DNA of 64,000 nt from Verrucomicrobiaceae bacterium (GCA_027489965.1 JAIXZA010000079.1:1-64000), one strand, 5' to 3'; shown: positions 56,064-64,000, counted from the first letter of the stretch. Program-made: numbers and translations. The notes: generated by a model from the letters alone, not told the origin.

Positions 56064-57635
56064 ATGAACCCAAACTCTAAATTTTATCTTATTGGCGGCG
56101 GTATTGGATCCATGGCTGCCGCAGCCTTCATGATTCGCGATGGCGATGTTCCTGCGGACAACATCGTCATTCTAGAAGCTAACTCACTCATGGGGGGCAG
56201 TCTGGACGGGGCAGGGGATGCTCAGTGCGGCTACTCACTACGTGGGGGACGAATGATGACCACTGATAACTATGAGTGTACCTGGGATCTCTTCAAAACC
56301 ATTCCATCGCTCGCTTCACAGAAGGTGTCTGTTTACGAGGAGACAGTGACTTTCAATGAGAAGCATCAAGCGAATTCGATGGCGCGGCTCGTCGATCGCC
56401 GCCGTGCGAAAGTGCCGGTTACTTCAATGGGCTTCTCCATGCAGGATCGAATGGAGCTTCTCAAGCTCAGTCAAGCTGACGAAGAGACGCTTGGCGTTAC
56501 TGCAATTACTGATCATCTCTCTCCAGCGTTCTTCGAGACTGAGTTCTGGTTCATGTGGTCCACCACCTTCGCTTTCCAGCCATGGCATAGCGCGGTTGAG
56601 TTTAAGCGCTACCTGCTACGATTCATGATGGAGTTCACACGCATTGAGACACTCGCGGGTGTTAAGCGCACTGTTTATAACCAATATGATTCGTTGGTGT
56701 TGCCTTTGCAAAAATGGCTCAAAGATGAAGGAGTTCACCTTATTAATGATTGTAAGGTTACGAATCTTACAAACCAATCTGCTGAAGGTGAATACATCGT
56801 CACTGCCATTCAATACCAACGTGCAGGAGCGACTGTGGTGATCACGGTTCATGAGGGCGATTTCGTCTTCTTACAAAATGGATCAATGACAGATGCCTCT
56901 AGCCTTGGATCCATGACCAGTGCACCAAAGCAACTAACCAAGAACGATAGTGGTGGCTGGGCGCTTTGGGAGAAACTTGCAGAGGGTAGGCCACACTTCG
57001 GCAATCCAGCAGCCTTCAATAGCTGCATCGCGCAATCCAATTGGGAGTCCTTCACCGTGACGCTGAAGAATCCGGCATTCTTTGACATGATGCAGCAGAT
57101 CAGCGGTAATGAGGCTGGCACTGGTGGGCTGGTCACGTTTAAAGATTCAAACTGGATGATGTCCATTGTCCTGGCTCACCAGCCGCATTTTATCAATCAA
57201 CCTGCGGATGTTCAGGTGTTCTGGGGTTACTCACTGTTTCCAGATCGAATTGGTAACTTCGTAGCAAAATCCATGTCTGCCTGCAATGGCGCGGAGATTT
57301 TGCAGGAGCTTTGCGGGCATCTACGCTTTGACCTGGATGTCATCGCTTTCGCTAACTGCATTCCCTGTGCCATGCCTTACATCACCAGCATGTTCATGCC
57401 GAGGCAGCTCAGTGATCGACCTTTACCGGTGCCTGAAGGTTCAAAGAATTTTGCGTTCATCAGCCAGTTTGTCGAGATCCCCGATGATGTTGTTTTCACC
57501 GTTGAGTACTCGGTGCGCGCAGCTCAGATGGCCGTCTATCAGCTGCTTGGGATCGACCGACAGATTCCGGCGGTGACTCGGCATGACAAAAATCTGCGTG
57601 TGCAGTTTGAGGCGTTGATCAAGGCATTTAAATGA
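56064..57635 (+). CDS. ohyA: Oleate hydratase (FAD-dependent)
   Basis: The 523-residue protein has the family FAD loop YLIGGGIGSMAAAAFMIRDG, LEANSLMGGSLDGAGD, and GGRMMTTDNYECTWDLFKTI, which includes the catalytic-region Glu and Tyr positions, plus NCIPCAMPYITSMFMPR late in the chain. It hydrates cis-9 double bonds of fatty acids such as oleate to 10-hydroxy acids, often as protection against unsaturated fatty acids. It has its own stress site and lies between the redox group and osmC. Confidence 0.92.
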   Translation: MNPNSKFYLIGGGIGSMAAAAFMIRDGDVPADNIVILEANSLMGGSLDGAGDAQCGYSLRGGRMMTTDNYECTWDLFKTIPSLASQKVSVYEETVTFNEKHQANSMARLVDRRRAKVPVTSMGFSMQDRMELLKLSQADEETLGVTAITDHLSPAFFETEFWFMWSTTFAFQPWHSAVEFKRYLLRFMMEFTRIETLAGVKRTVYNQYDSLVLPLQKWLKDEGVHLINDCKVTNLTNQSAEGEYIVTAIQYQRAGATVVITVHEGDFVFLQNGSMTDASSLGSMTSAPKQLTKNDSGGWALWEKLAEGRPHFGNPAAFNSCIAQSNWESFTVTLKNPAFFDMMQQISGNEAGTGGLVTFKDSNWMMSIVLAHQPHFINQPADVQVFWGYSLFPDRIGNFVAKSMSACNGAEILQELCGHLRFDLDVIAFANCIPCAMPYITSMFMPRQLSDRPLPVPEGSKNFAFISQFVEIPDDVVFTVEYSVRAAQMAVYQLLGIDRQIPAVTRHDKNLRVQFEALIKAFK

Positions 57636-57650
57636 TTCATCCGCACCGTA

Positions 57651-57664
57651 GGGATACACCCCAT
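57651..57664 (+). promoter_or_regulatory. Stress-site copy 22
   Basis: GGGATACACCCCAT, with an intact downstream half, ends 36 nt before the OsmC-family start. Confidence 0.7.
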
Positions 57665-57700
57665 CTCAAAGAAGATTGGAGTGTGCTTAATAGGCCTCCT

Positions 57701-58114
57701 ATGAAAATATTATTCACGACTGAAGCCGTTTCTAAAGGTGGTAGATCAGGAACTGTCAAGTCACCGGAAGGCACGCTGGATGTCACTCTGGGGAATCCAC
57801 TGGAGCGGGGTGTAGAGTCTCACGGATTGAACCCCGAGCTCATGTTTGCCGGGGCCTACGCTGCCTGTTATAATGGTGCTTTGGTCAATGCAGCGCAAAC
57901 GCTGGGAACAGAGGTCAAGGACTCGACTGTGCGTGTCTTGGTTAGCCTCGTCGAAGATGATCAGGGCGGCTACGGACTCTCGATAGAGCTTCACGCCGAA
58001 TTGGCAGGAATTGAGCGTGATCTGGCAAAGAGGATCATGGAAAAAGCACATGAAACCTGCCCTTACTCCAAACTCGTGCGCGGTGGGGCTACCGTTACCC
58101 TAGTTCTCGATTGA
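57701..58114 (+). CDS. OsmC/Ohr-family organic hydroperoxide reductase
   Basis: The 137-residue protein has the two-Cys layout of the Ohr subgroup: FAGAYAACYNGAL (peroxidatic Cys about 52) and KAHETCPYSKLVRG (resolving Cys about 118), with LGNPLERGVESHGLNPE upstream. These enzymes reduce organic hydroperoxides using dihydrolipoyl thiols. The start ATG at 57701 was preferred over 57632 because the upstream frame would contain the stress site. The opening MKILFTTEAVSKGGRSG is typical of Ohr. Confidence 0.88.
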   Translation: MKILFTTEAVSKGGRSGTVKSPEGTLDVTLGNPLERGVESHGLNPELMFAGAYAACYNGALVNAAQTLGTEVKDSTVRVLVSLVEDDQGGYGLSIELHAELAGIERDLAKRIMEKAHETCPYSKLVRGGATVTLVLD

Positions 58115-58134
58115 GCAATGAGCTTGTCTGTTCC

Positions 58135-58153
58135 GTGGGGTAACACCCCATAG
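58135..58153 (+). promoter_or_regulatory. Stress-site copy 23
   Basis: GTGGGGT-AAC-ACCCCATAG is an almost perfect inverted repeat with a 3-nt spacer, ending 39 nt before the ATG at 58191. Confidence 0.7.
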
Positions 58154-58190
58154 TTTCGCGGCATGCACCCCAACATGAAAGGGATCACTT

Positions 58191-58445
58191 ATGAAACCAA
58201 AAATCGACACTCAAGATATCCGCTGGCAGACCGACGACCTGAATGAATGGGGCATGGAAGAAGCTGCCCAATCTACAGAGGAAACTGAATTTCCAATGGT
58301 GCCTGTCTGGACGGAGTCTCCAGTTACCATGGAGTCGCTAGCCAATGTTGAGGGTGACATCTCCATCTCCGAGTTGCTCGTTCATGCTGGCAATGAAGAA
58401 GCTGAACCCGAACAACTTGTAAGCGCCGATAACCTGGTGAGTTAA
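58191..58445 (+). CDS. Small acidic protein of unknown family
   Basis: The 84-residue protein is strongly acidic (about 20 Glu/Asp against few Lys/Arg) and probably disordered, with segments such as DDLNEWGMEEAAQSTEETEF. It has its own consensus stress site and an AAAGGG upstream of the ATG, which argue for a real gene. I recognise no motif. It runs directly into the end of the decayed yflT-like copy on the other strand, so its last codons may derive from junk. Confidence 0.5.
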   Translation: MKPKIDTQDIRWQTDDLNEWGMEEAAQSTEETEFPMVPVWTESPVTMESLANVEGDISISELLVHAGNEEAEPEQLVSADNLVS

Positions 58446-58793
58446 TAAGCCCTTGATTGCACTGGTCCCCTCCACTGCGCCAAGCATCCAGATTAAAATC
58501 GGCTCAGCAAAAAGCAGCGGCCCAATTATTGGAATGAACAAAAAGGCAGAGTCAAAAAGCCAGCCCCACACCCCGTCAGAAAAAGCAGTCTAGGTGCCCC
58601 ATCACTTCATGCGGTCGCCCGAGTTGCAGTAGCCGACCACATGCCCGTTGCTGTGGCAGTCTCGTCCAAGGATTGATAGTTTCTTCAGGTCGAATTCGGC
58701 AGGTTAAAGTTCCTTCGTCGCTATCTCAGCTACCGTGTGACTTTATGGTTGGCTACAACGGCGTTGGCGTTGTTGATTTTCATAAGTTGCTTA
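58446..58793 (-). pseudogene. Decayed second copy of the YflT-like gene
   Basis: On the minus strand the sequence follows the intact gene at 51063-51620 almost codon by codon: the start with ATGAAAATCAACAACGCC, the ATGAAGTGATGGGGC region, and FIPIIGPLLFAEPILIW-type hairpin residues (MWGWLFDSAFLFIPIIGPLL). Frameshifts, stop codons and loss of the last third make it non-functional. Its upstream DNA, including GCCGATTACGATGGGG, also matches the promoter of the intact gene, so the duplication included the regulatory region. Confidence 0.75.
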
Positions 58794-58849
58794 GTGTTTG
58801 TCGGATTAAAGTCGCGTGCCTGCACTGTGGAATTCCCTCGCCGATTACG

Positions 58850-58867
58850 ATGGGGGTTACGCCCCAT
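58850..58867 (+). promoter_or_regulatory. Stress-site copy 24
   Basis: ATGGGGG-TTAC-GCCCCAT ends 38 nt before the ATG at 58906. It originated as the promoter of the decayed minus-strand yflT-like copy and may now also serve the plus-strand membrane-protein gene. Confidence 0.55.
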
Positions 58868-58905
58868 GGCGAAAAGGTAACGCCTGCTTGATGCTCACTG
58901 CCTTC

Positions 58906-59385
58906 ATGAACCTTACTCATCTGCATCTCGCGCTCAATCACGTCCCTGTTCTCGGCACGGCCTTTGGACTGGCTTTGCTCATCTTTGGAATCTGGAGGAA
59001 GAGTAACGAACTCAAGAAAACAGCGCTATGTGCCTTCGTCGTTATCGCCATCATGGCCGTGCCAGCTTATTTTACTGGTGAGCCTGCGGAAGATGGAGTC
59101 GAAGGCCTTCCTGGAGTCTCGGAGGCAATCATCGAGCAGCATGAGGAAGCGGCAGGCGTGGCCTTTGCGAGCATCGGGGCACTTGGCGTGATTGCTCTCC
59201 TCGGTTTGCTCGCACTGCGGCGCGGCAAAGCCGTCCCCGTGTGGTTCGCAGGCCTGATGGTCATCGCGTCGCTCACCGTGAGTGGCCTGATGGCCAGGAC
59301 GGCGAACATCGGCGGCCAGATTCGTCACACTGAAATCCGAGTCGGTGCTGTCCCTTCGATCACGATCAACAAGGACCGCGATTAA
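58906..59385 (+). CDS. DUF2231-like multi-pass membrane protein
   Basis: The 159-residue protein begins NLTHLHLALNHVPVLGTAFG, the conserved His-containing first helix of DUF2231-like proteins. Four hydrophobic helices follow in all (near 5-30, 38-58, 85-105 and 115-135), with a Glu-rich periplasmic or cytoplasmic loop (EPAEDGVEGLPGVSEAIIEQ, HEEAAG). His residues could bind haem or metal, as proposed for relatives. The ATG at 58891 is an alternative start. It ends 9 bp before the metal ATPase gene, suggesting co-transcription. Confidence 0.72.
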   Translation: MNLTHLHLALNHVPVLGTAFGLALLIFGIWRKSNELKKTALCAFVVIAIMAVPAYFTGEPAEDGVEGLPGVSEAIIEQHEEAAGVAFASIGALGVIALLGLLALRRGKAVPVWFAGLMVIASLTVSGLMARTANIGGQIRHTEIRVGAVPSITINKDRD

Positions 59386-59394
59386 GCCCAAATC

Positions 59395-61269
59395 ATGGCT
59401 CCAGATACTCCATCGCTCCTCGTAAGACTCTGGCAGTGCAAATCGACGCTGCTCGCCGTCGTCGCCCTCTCTGGCATTGTCACGCATCTCGCCCTGCGCT
59501 TCGGTTTCGATGCCAAAACGAGCACGCAGAACCTTCCTTTGCTTATCACGCTCTTCATCGGCGGACTGCCCATGCTCTACGATCTGCTGCGAAAGCTGCT
59601 GAAGTGTGAGTTCGGCTCTGATCTGCTCGGTGGCGTCTCCATCATCACCTCGGTGGTGCTTGGTGAATACCTTGCGGGCTCCATCATCGTGCTCATGCTC
59701 GCGGGCGGTGAGGCCTTGGAGAGCTACGCTTTGCGCCGCGCCTCATCGGTGCTCGCGGCTTTGGTGAAACGCATGCCCTTCATCGCTCATCGCAAAACGG
59801 GCGCGGACATCGCGGATACCGCTTTGGCCGAGATCGCCGTGGGCGACACGCTCGTCATCTACCCGCATGAAATTTGCCCGGCCGATGGCGAAGTCACCGA
59901 AGGCCACGGCGTCATGGATGAGTCCTACCTCACCGGCGAGCCCTTCCAGATCACCAAAACCACCGGCTCACTCGTCATCTCTGGCGCGATCAATGGCGAG
60001 ACCGCGCTCACCATTCGCACCACAAAGCTCGCCGCCGATTCACGCTACGTGAAGATCATGGAGGTCATGCGTGAGTCCGAGAGCAAGCGCCCACAGCTCC
60101 AGCGCCTCGGTGATCAGCTCGGAGCCATCTACACACCCGTCGCGCTCGTCGTGGCGCTACTCGCGTGGTTCCTCAGCGGCGATTCATTGCGCTTCCTCGC
60201 CGTACTCGTCATTGCCACGCCATGCCCGCTGCTGCTGGGCATTCCCATTGCCATCATCAGCTCCATCTCGCTCTGCGCACGACGCGCCATCATCGTGAAA
60301 AGCCCCGTCGTGCTCGAACAGATCGCCGGATGCCGCACCGCCATCTTTGATAAAACCGGCACGCTCACCTATGGCGAGCCCGCGCTCACCGATCAGCTCG
60401 TCGCCACCGGTTTTGATCCCAAGGAAGTGCTCACCCTCGTCGCCAGCCTGGAGCGTTACTCGAAGCATCCGCTCTCACGCGCCATCCTCGCCGCCTCGAA
60501 GGCGCAAAGCCTCATCTTGCCCGAAGCCAGTGCCGTCAGCGAGCAGCCAGGCAAAGGTCTGGTTGGCACCGTGTCTGGTCATGAACTCCAGATCACCAGC
60601 CGCAACAAACTCATCCCGCAGAACCTTCCCGGCACCGATCAACTCCCGCCTAACGCAGGTGGACTCGAGTGCGTCGTCGTCATCGACGGCCACTACGCCG
60701 CCGCGCTGCGCTTCCGCGATGCCCCGCGAGCCGAAAGCCGCAGCTTCGTCAATCACCTCGCGCCGAAGCATCACTTCGACCACGTCATGATCATCTCTGG
60801 TGACCGCGAATCCGAAGTCCGCTACCTCGCCGATCAAGTCGGCATCACCGAGATCCACGCGCAGAAGAGTCCCGAGGAAAAACTCACCCTTGTCCGCGCC
60901 GAAACCGCCAAAGCCAAGACGCTCTATGTTGGCGACGGCATCAACGACGCCCCCGCCATGATGGCCGCCACCGTCGGCATGGCCATCGGCCAAAACAGCG
61001 ATGTCACCGCAGAAGCCGCCGGAGTCGTCATCATGGACAACTCGCTCAAAAAAGTGGACGAATTCATGCACATCAGTCGCCGCATGCGAGTCATCGCCCT
61101 GCAAAGCGCCGTCGGCGGCATGGCCCTCAGCCTCATCGGCATGGCCTTCGCTGCCACCGGTCACCTGAGCCCTGTGAGCGGCGCGATTGCACAGGAGATC
61201 ATTGATGTGCTAGCGGTGCTGAACGCGCTGCGAGCGGCGTTCCCGCCAAAGGTGATTCATGATTTGTGA
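59395..61269 (+). CDS. P1B-type heavy-metal ATPase without an HMA domain
   Basis: The 624-residue pump has YLTGEPFQ in the actuator domain, the membrane metal motif ATPCPLLLGIP, IFDKTGTLTYGEP, the P1B hallmark His-Pro in YSKHPLSRAIL, and VGDGINDAPAMM. There is no N-terminal metal-binding domain. The intramembrane TPCP motif differs from the CPC of copper pumps and the SPC of cobalt pumps, so the transported metal is uncertain. GC-rich codon use with many CTC/GCC codons looks different from its upstream neighbours. A decayed copy of its last 65 codons lies at 62740-62937. Confidence 0.88.
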   Translation: MAPDTPSLLVRLWQCKSTLLAVVALSGIVTHLALRFGFDAKTSTQNLPLLITLFIGGLPMLYDLLRKLLKCEFGSDLLGGVSIITSVVLGEYLAGSIIVLMLAGGEALESYALRRASSVLAALVKRMPFIAHRKTGADIADTALAEIAVGDTLVIYPHEICPADGEVTEGHGVMDESYLTGEPFQITKTTGSLVISGAINGETALTIRTTKLAADSRYVKIMEVMRESESKRPQLQRLGDQLGAIYTPVALVVALLAWFLSGDSLRFLAVLVIATPCPLLLGIPIAIISSISLCARRAIIVKSPVVLEQIAGCRTAIFDKTGTLTYGEPALTDQLVATGFDPKEVLTLVASLERYSKHPLSRAILAASKAQSLILPEASAVSEQPGKGLVGTVSGHELQITSRNKLIPQNLPGTDQLPPNAGGLECVVVIDGHYAAALRFRDAPRAESRSFVNHLAPKHHFDHVMIISGDRESEVRYLADQVGITEIHAQKSPEEKLTLVRAETAKAKTLYVGDGINDAPAMMAATVGMAIGQNSDVTAEAAGVVIMDNSLKKVDEFMHISRRMRVIALQSAVGGMALSLIGMAFAATGHLSPVSGAIAQEIIDVLAVLNALRAAFPPKVIHDL

Positions 61270-61329
61270 GGGTACATTCGAATGAATAAGGTAGCGGCAG
61301 CTCCATCTAGAGCCGCCGCCCTGCATGAA

Positions 61330-62658
61330 TTATTGTCTGAATTCTCTGATATCAAATAGCTCGCTCGCCTCGATCGCGCCGGTTGCTAGGCTCCGTGCCT
61401 GCATCTCAATGTGGGTGAGGTTGGTCACGTTGAAGCCGCGGATCCTCGCATCATAGGTCGCCCCACCGGTCAGTGGATCAATCGCCATCGCAATGTTAAA
61501 TTCGCGTCTTGTCTGAAGACCGGAAGGAGGTGTGCTAATCAGGACTGCAACGAGGCGGACGCCCTGGGGCTTGTCAACCGTGCCGCGCCAGCGCGATTCA
61601 TTTGCACCAACAGTGATTCTGAACCTATCCGCAGTGATGTGGATACCGGCGTTTGGATCGGTGAACTCGGTCAGGACTTCCTGCACAAAAATCACATGCT
61701 CGCTCACCATGTGGCCGACCACATCAAGGTGGGTTTGGCCCCTGACGACCTGCCTAAAAAACTCTTCGCGAGGGATCACCGCGTCGCCGAGTCCAAGCAC
61801 ATCGGCGCCGAACCGTGGATCTTGGTTGAAAATCAGCAGTAAATCACCAATGACGAAAGAGTCTGGGCGCGTGCTAGTACCACGTGCAAGTGAGGTGACC
61901 ACGCCTGCTGCGACATTTTCGGCTAGCTCGATCACCACCTCAATGTCAGGCACAAAGTATTCGTTGCCCTGCCCATCGAGGTAAACATGACCCGCTGACT
62001 TCAGCGTGCCGCCAGTGGACATTGGATAGGTCCAAGCCCCTGGATCAGTGCCACGGAAACCCGCTCGGTCGAGGAAGTCGGCTGGTAGAGCTGCTGCGTT
62101 GGCTTGGTAGCACTGCTGCACGATTTCGAAGTAGTTCTGCTCGATCTTAGCCTGTGCCGCACGGTCACGCACCAGCCCAGGCGCGTCGACTGCATGTCGG
62201 CGAGCTTCCGAGGTGCTGAAAACGGAACGCGCGGCACCTAGACGGCGCGGTCCGAGAGTCTCGGAAACCCGAGCTAAATCACGACCAAGACCGATGGCGT
62301 GGGTATCAGCAAGTCGGTTAAAGTCTGCCGCACCGATGCCGGTGTGCGCTTCGCCATCTTGCCCGATCACGGACGAACCGCTGATCAAAAGCGGCGTTCC
62401 ATTGACTGTGGCCGGGATGGTTACTTTCTTACCTGTGACGAAGATGCCCTGATTGACGAGGTCGAGATTCCAGATCGGTCCTTCCGTCGCAAATAGCGAC
62501 AGGGGTACCTTTTGCGTGAGCACACGTCCATCCAGCATCACAGCGGTCTGCGCAAAGGCTAAAGAACTTAGAGAAAAGAGTGCGGCTAGTACTGCGGTCC
62601 TCGCTTGATTGATATAATGACGATGATTTCGGGTAAAGCGGTTCCTACTGTTTTTCAT
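61330..62658 (-). CDS. Secreted protein of unknown function, paralogue A
   Basis: The 442-residue protein has a signal peptide (ARTAVLAALFSLSSLAFAQT) and no domain I recognise. The C-terminal 315 residues are about 80 percent identical by eye to the next gene. Shared segments include DFNRLADTHAIGLGRDLARV near 112, VPDIEVVIELAENVAAGVVT and GNEYFVPDI. Mostly beta, Val/Ile-rich composition with an FxIxxxANESRWRGTVD segment suggests a beta-sandwich adhesin or autotransported surface protein, but that is only an impression. Confidence 0.65.
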   Translation of the reverse strand: MKNSRNRFTRNHRHYINQARTAVLAALFSLSSLAFAQTAVMLDGRVLTQKVPLSLFATEGPIWNLDLVNQGIFVTGKKVTIPATVNGTPLLISGSSVIGQDGEAHTGIGAADFNRLADTHAIGLGRDLARVSETLGPRRLGAARSVFSTSEARRHAVDAPGLVRDRAAQAKIEQNYFEIVQQCYQANAAALPADFLDRAGFRGTDPGAWTYPMSTGGTLKSAGHVYLDGQGNEYFVPDIEVVIELAENVAAGVVTSLARGTSTRPDSFVIGDLLLIFNQDPRFGADVLGLGDAVIPREEFFRQVVRGQTHLDVVGHMVSEHVIFVQEVLTEFTDPNAGIHITADRFRITVGANESRWRGTVDKPQGVRLVAVLISTPPSGLQTRREFNIAMAIDPLTGGATYDARIRGFNVTNLTHIEMQARSLATGAIEASELFDIREFRQ

Positions 62659-62739
62659 GGTTGATTTATTTTTGAGTTTGTTTTGCCGTTGTGGGAGGAA
62701 TTGAGGCGCTCATGAACGGGCGCGAGCAGTCGATGCTGT

Positions 62740-62937
62740 GATTGGCTTGGACTGATCTGGAGAGTATGGCCGTGGTCCGAGGTTGGGGGTGTCACCACCT
62801 TCTCGATGACCTTCGTCGCCAACGGCCATCCCAGGCATCTCCCTAAGCCGTCGTGCATGAGGCGATTGATGTTCTAGCTGATTTGATTCACTTGCGCGCG
62901 GCGTTCTAACCATGGCTGATTTATGATTTGTGAGGAT
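62740..62937 (+). pseudogene. Decayed copy of the metal-ATPase gene 3' end
   Basis: Aligned by eye, these bases follow the last part of the ATPase gene: GGTGTCACCACC...ATGACCTTCGTCGCC against the GMALSLIGMAFAA codons, then GGCGATTGATGTTCTAGCTG and GCGCGCGGCGTTC against IIDVLAVLNALRAAF, ending ATGATTTGTGAGG as in the ATPase stop region (61257-61269). Frame and stops are lost. The match continues into the spacer (ATTCGA) and into paralogue B, so it marks the border of a tandem duplication. The rest of the 335 bp gap shows no gene. Confidence 0.65.
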
Positions 62938-62993
62938 GCATTCGATTGAGCAGGTCAGTGGCGTCTCCTTATGCATCCGCAGTCGTGGATGAA

Positions 62994-64000
62994 TCAATTC
63001 CTGAAGGCTGTGATATCGAATAGCTCGCTCGCCTCGATCGCGCCGGTTGCTGAACTGCGGGCCTGCATCTCAATGTGAGTGAGGTTGGTTATGTTAAAGC
63101 CGCGAATCCTCGCATTGTACGTCGCCGCACCAGTCAGCGGATCAATCGCCATCGGAATGGGAAACGCACGATTTGTCTGAGCACCGCTAGGAAGCGTATT
63201 GATCAGAACAGCGACGAGATTGATACCCTGTGGCTTGTCCACCGTGCCACGCCAGCGCGATTCATTCGCGCCAACACGAATGTTAAATCGATCCGCAGTG
63301 ATATTAATACCAGCATTAGGGTCGGTGAACTCGGTCAGGACTTCATTCACAAAAATCACATGCTCGCTCACCATGTAGCCACCCACACTAATATCGGTTT
63401 GGCCTGCGACGACTTGCTTGAAGAACTCCTCGCGAGGAATCACCGCTTCCCCGATACCATGCACATCGGCGCCGAATCGTGGATCTTGGTTGAAAATCAG
63501 CAGTAAATCACCAATCACGAAGGAGTCTGGGCGCGTGCTATTCCCCCGTGCTATTGAGGTGATCACGCCGGAGGCGACATTTTCGGAGAGTTCGACCACG
63601 AGCCCGATGTCAGGCACAAAGTATTCTTTGCCCTGCCCGTCCACGTAGACATGACCCGCTGACTTCAGCGTGCCGCCAAAAGTTACCGGATAGATCCAAT
63701 GAGACGGATCCGTGCCACGGAACCCCACCCGGTGAAGGAAGTTTGATGGCAGAGCTGCTGCGTTGGCTTCATAGCATTGCTTGACGATATCGAAGTAGTT
63801 CTGTTCGATTTCAGCCTTCGCTGCGCGGTCACGCACCAAACTGGGGTCCTCGTCCGCATGTCGGCGAGCTTCCAAGGTGTTGAATATGGAGCGTACGGCA
63901 CCTAGACGACGTGGTCCGAGATTGGTTGAGACCACAGAGGGAACACGGTCAGAGCCTGCGGCACGAGTGTCGGTGAGGCGATCAAAGTCTGCGGCGCTGA
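62994..64000 (-). CDS. Secreted protein of unknown function, paralogue B (5' end beyond window)
   Basis: The frame runs to the window edge without a stop, reading AADFDRLTDTRAAGSDRVPS and so on, homologous to residues about 110 onward of paralogue A; the signal peptide lies outside the window. The C-terminus (NLTHIEMQARSSATGAIEAS) is nearly identical to that of paralogue A (NLTHIEMQARSLATGAIEAS). A start codon at 63935 within the frame is not the true start. It and paralogue A are tandem, both on the minus strand. Confidence 0.65.
   Translation of the reverse strand, partial: SAADFDRLTDTRAAGSDRVPSVVSTNLGPRRLGAVRSIFNTLEARRHADEDPSLVRDRAAKAEIEQNYFDIVKQCYEANAAALPSNFLHRVGFRGTDPSHWIYPVTFGGTLKSAGHVYVDGQGKEYFVPDIGLVVELSENVASGVITSIARGNSTRPDSFVIGDLLLIFNQDPRFGADVHGIGEAVIPREEFFKQVVAGQTDISVGGYMVSEHVIFVNEVLTEFTDPNAGINITADRFNIRVGANESRWRGTVDKPQGINLVAVLINTLPSGAQTNRAFPIPMAIDPLTGAATYNARIRGFNITNLTHIEMQARSSATGAIEASELFDITAFRN

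Noticed and set aside
11389..58867. Interpreting the GGGGT/ACCCC repeats as a CRISPR array or REP element family
   Set aside because: Copies are isolated, directional, upstream of genes at fixed distance, and lack regular spacers; a promoter or operator explains them better.
62710..62997. 95-residue minus-strand ORF between the two secreted paralogues
   Set aside because: It lies antisense over the decayed ATPase fragment and has no start context or motif.

Overview
The window reads as a bacterial chromosome segment, most likely from a Verrucomicrobiota member. That placement is an inference from overall gene content (DUF6600-type proteins, STAS-fused MlaE, few Shine-Dalgarno sequences); no rRNA is present to settle it. 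Positions 1-10.86 kb carry the conserved transcription/translation block nusG(3' end)-rplK-rplA-rplJ-rplL-rpoB-rpoC, closed by a strong intrinsic terminator.

From 11 to 59 kb the content changes to an unusually dense stress-response island. It encodes a Dps ferritin, a YciF-like ferritin, two DUF2383 four-helix proteins, a Cys-rich copper-binding protein, a fasciclin protein, CsbD, dodecin, a PRC-barrel protein, a YflT-like protein, OsmC/Ohr, oleate hydratase, a WrbA-like flavodoxin, several dehydrogenases, a calcium-type P-ATPase, three DUF2934 mini-proteins, a GH13 enzyme, a GT4/GH130 pair, and an Mla-type lipid ABC transporter. In the middle (20.2-35.4 kb) lies a signalling block: a hybrid histidine kinase, a histidine-less pseudokinase overlapping a complete NarX-like kinase, a NarL/LuxR-type response regulator, a stand-alone CheB, a CheB-CheR-PAS fusion, a multi-PAS kinase, and a second large hybrid kinase with two near-identical PAS repeats.

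The main finding is a shared cis element in front of nearly all transcription units in this island and absent from the ribosomal/RNA polymerase block. Written toward the gene it is GGGT-N3/4-ACCCCAT-RG. At its best it is a perfect 7-4-7 palindrome, ATGGGGT-N4-ACCCCAT. I count 24 copies. In 14 gene-site pairs the ACCCCAT half ends 34-40 nt before the start codon, and one palindrome (42288-42305) sits 37 nt from a start codon on each side. This looks like the promoter or operator of a general stress regulon. The regulator is not shown by the sequence; the LuxR-type regulator at 25705-26382, whose cluster carries a copy of the site, is the nearest candidate.

The island is also rich in gene decay: a frameshifted aldehyde dehydrogenase, an alcohol dehydrogenase with an in-frame TAA, remnants of TspO, YihY, an amidase, a LolA-like protein and a second YflT-like gene, and three copies of the stress site with no intact gene behind them. 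The last 5 kb holds a membrane protein, a P1B-type metal ATPase, and two tandem secreted paralogues separated by a decayed copy of the 3' end of the ATPase gene. That layout indicates a tandem duplication of the ATPase-end plus secreted-protein unit.
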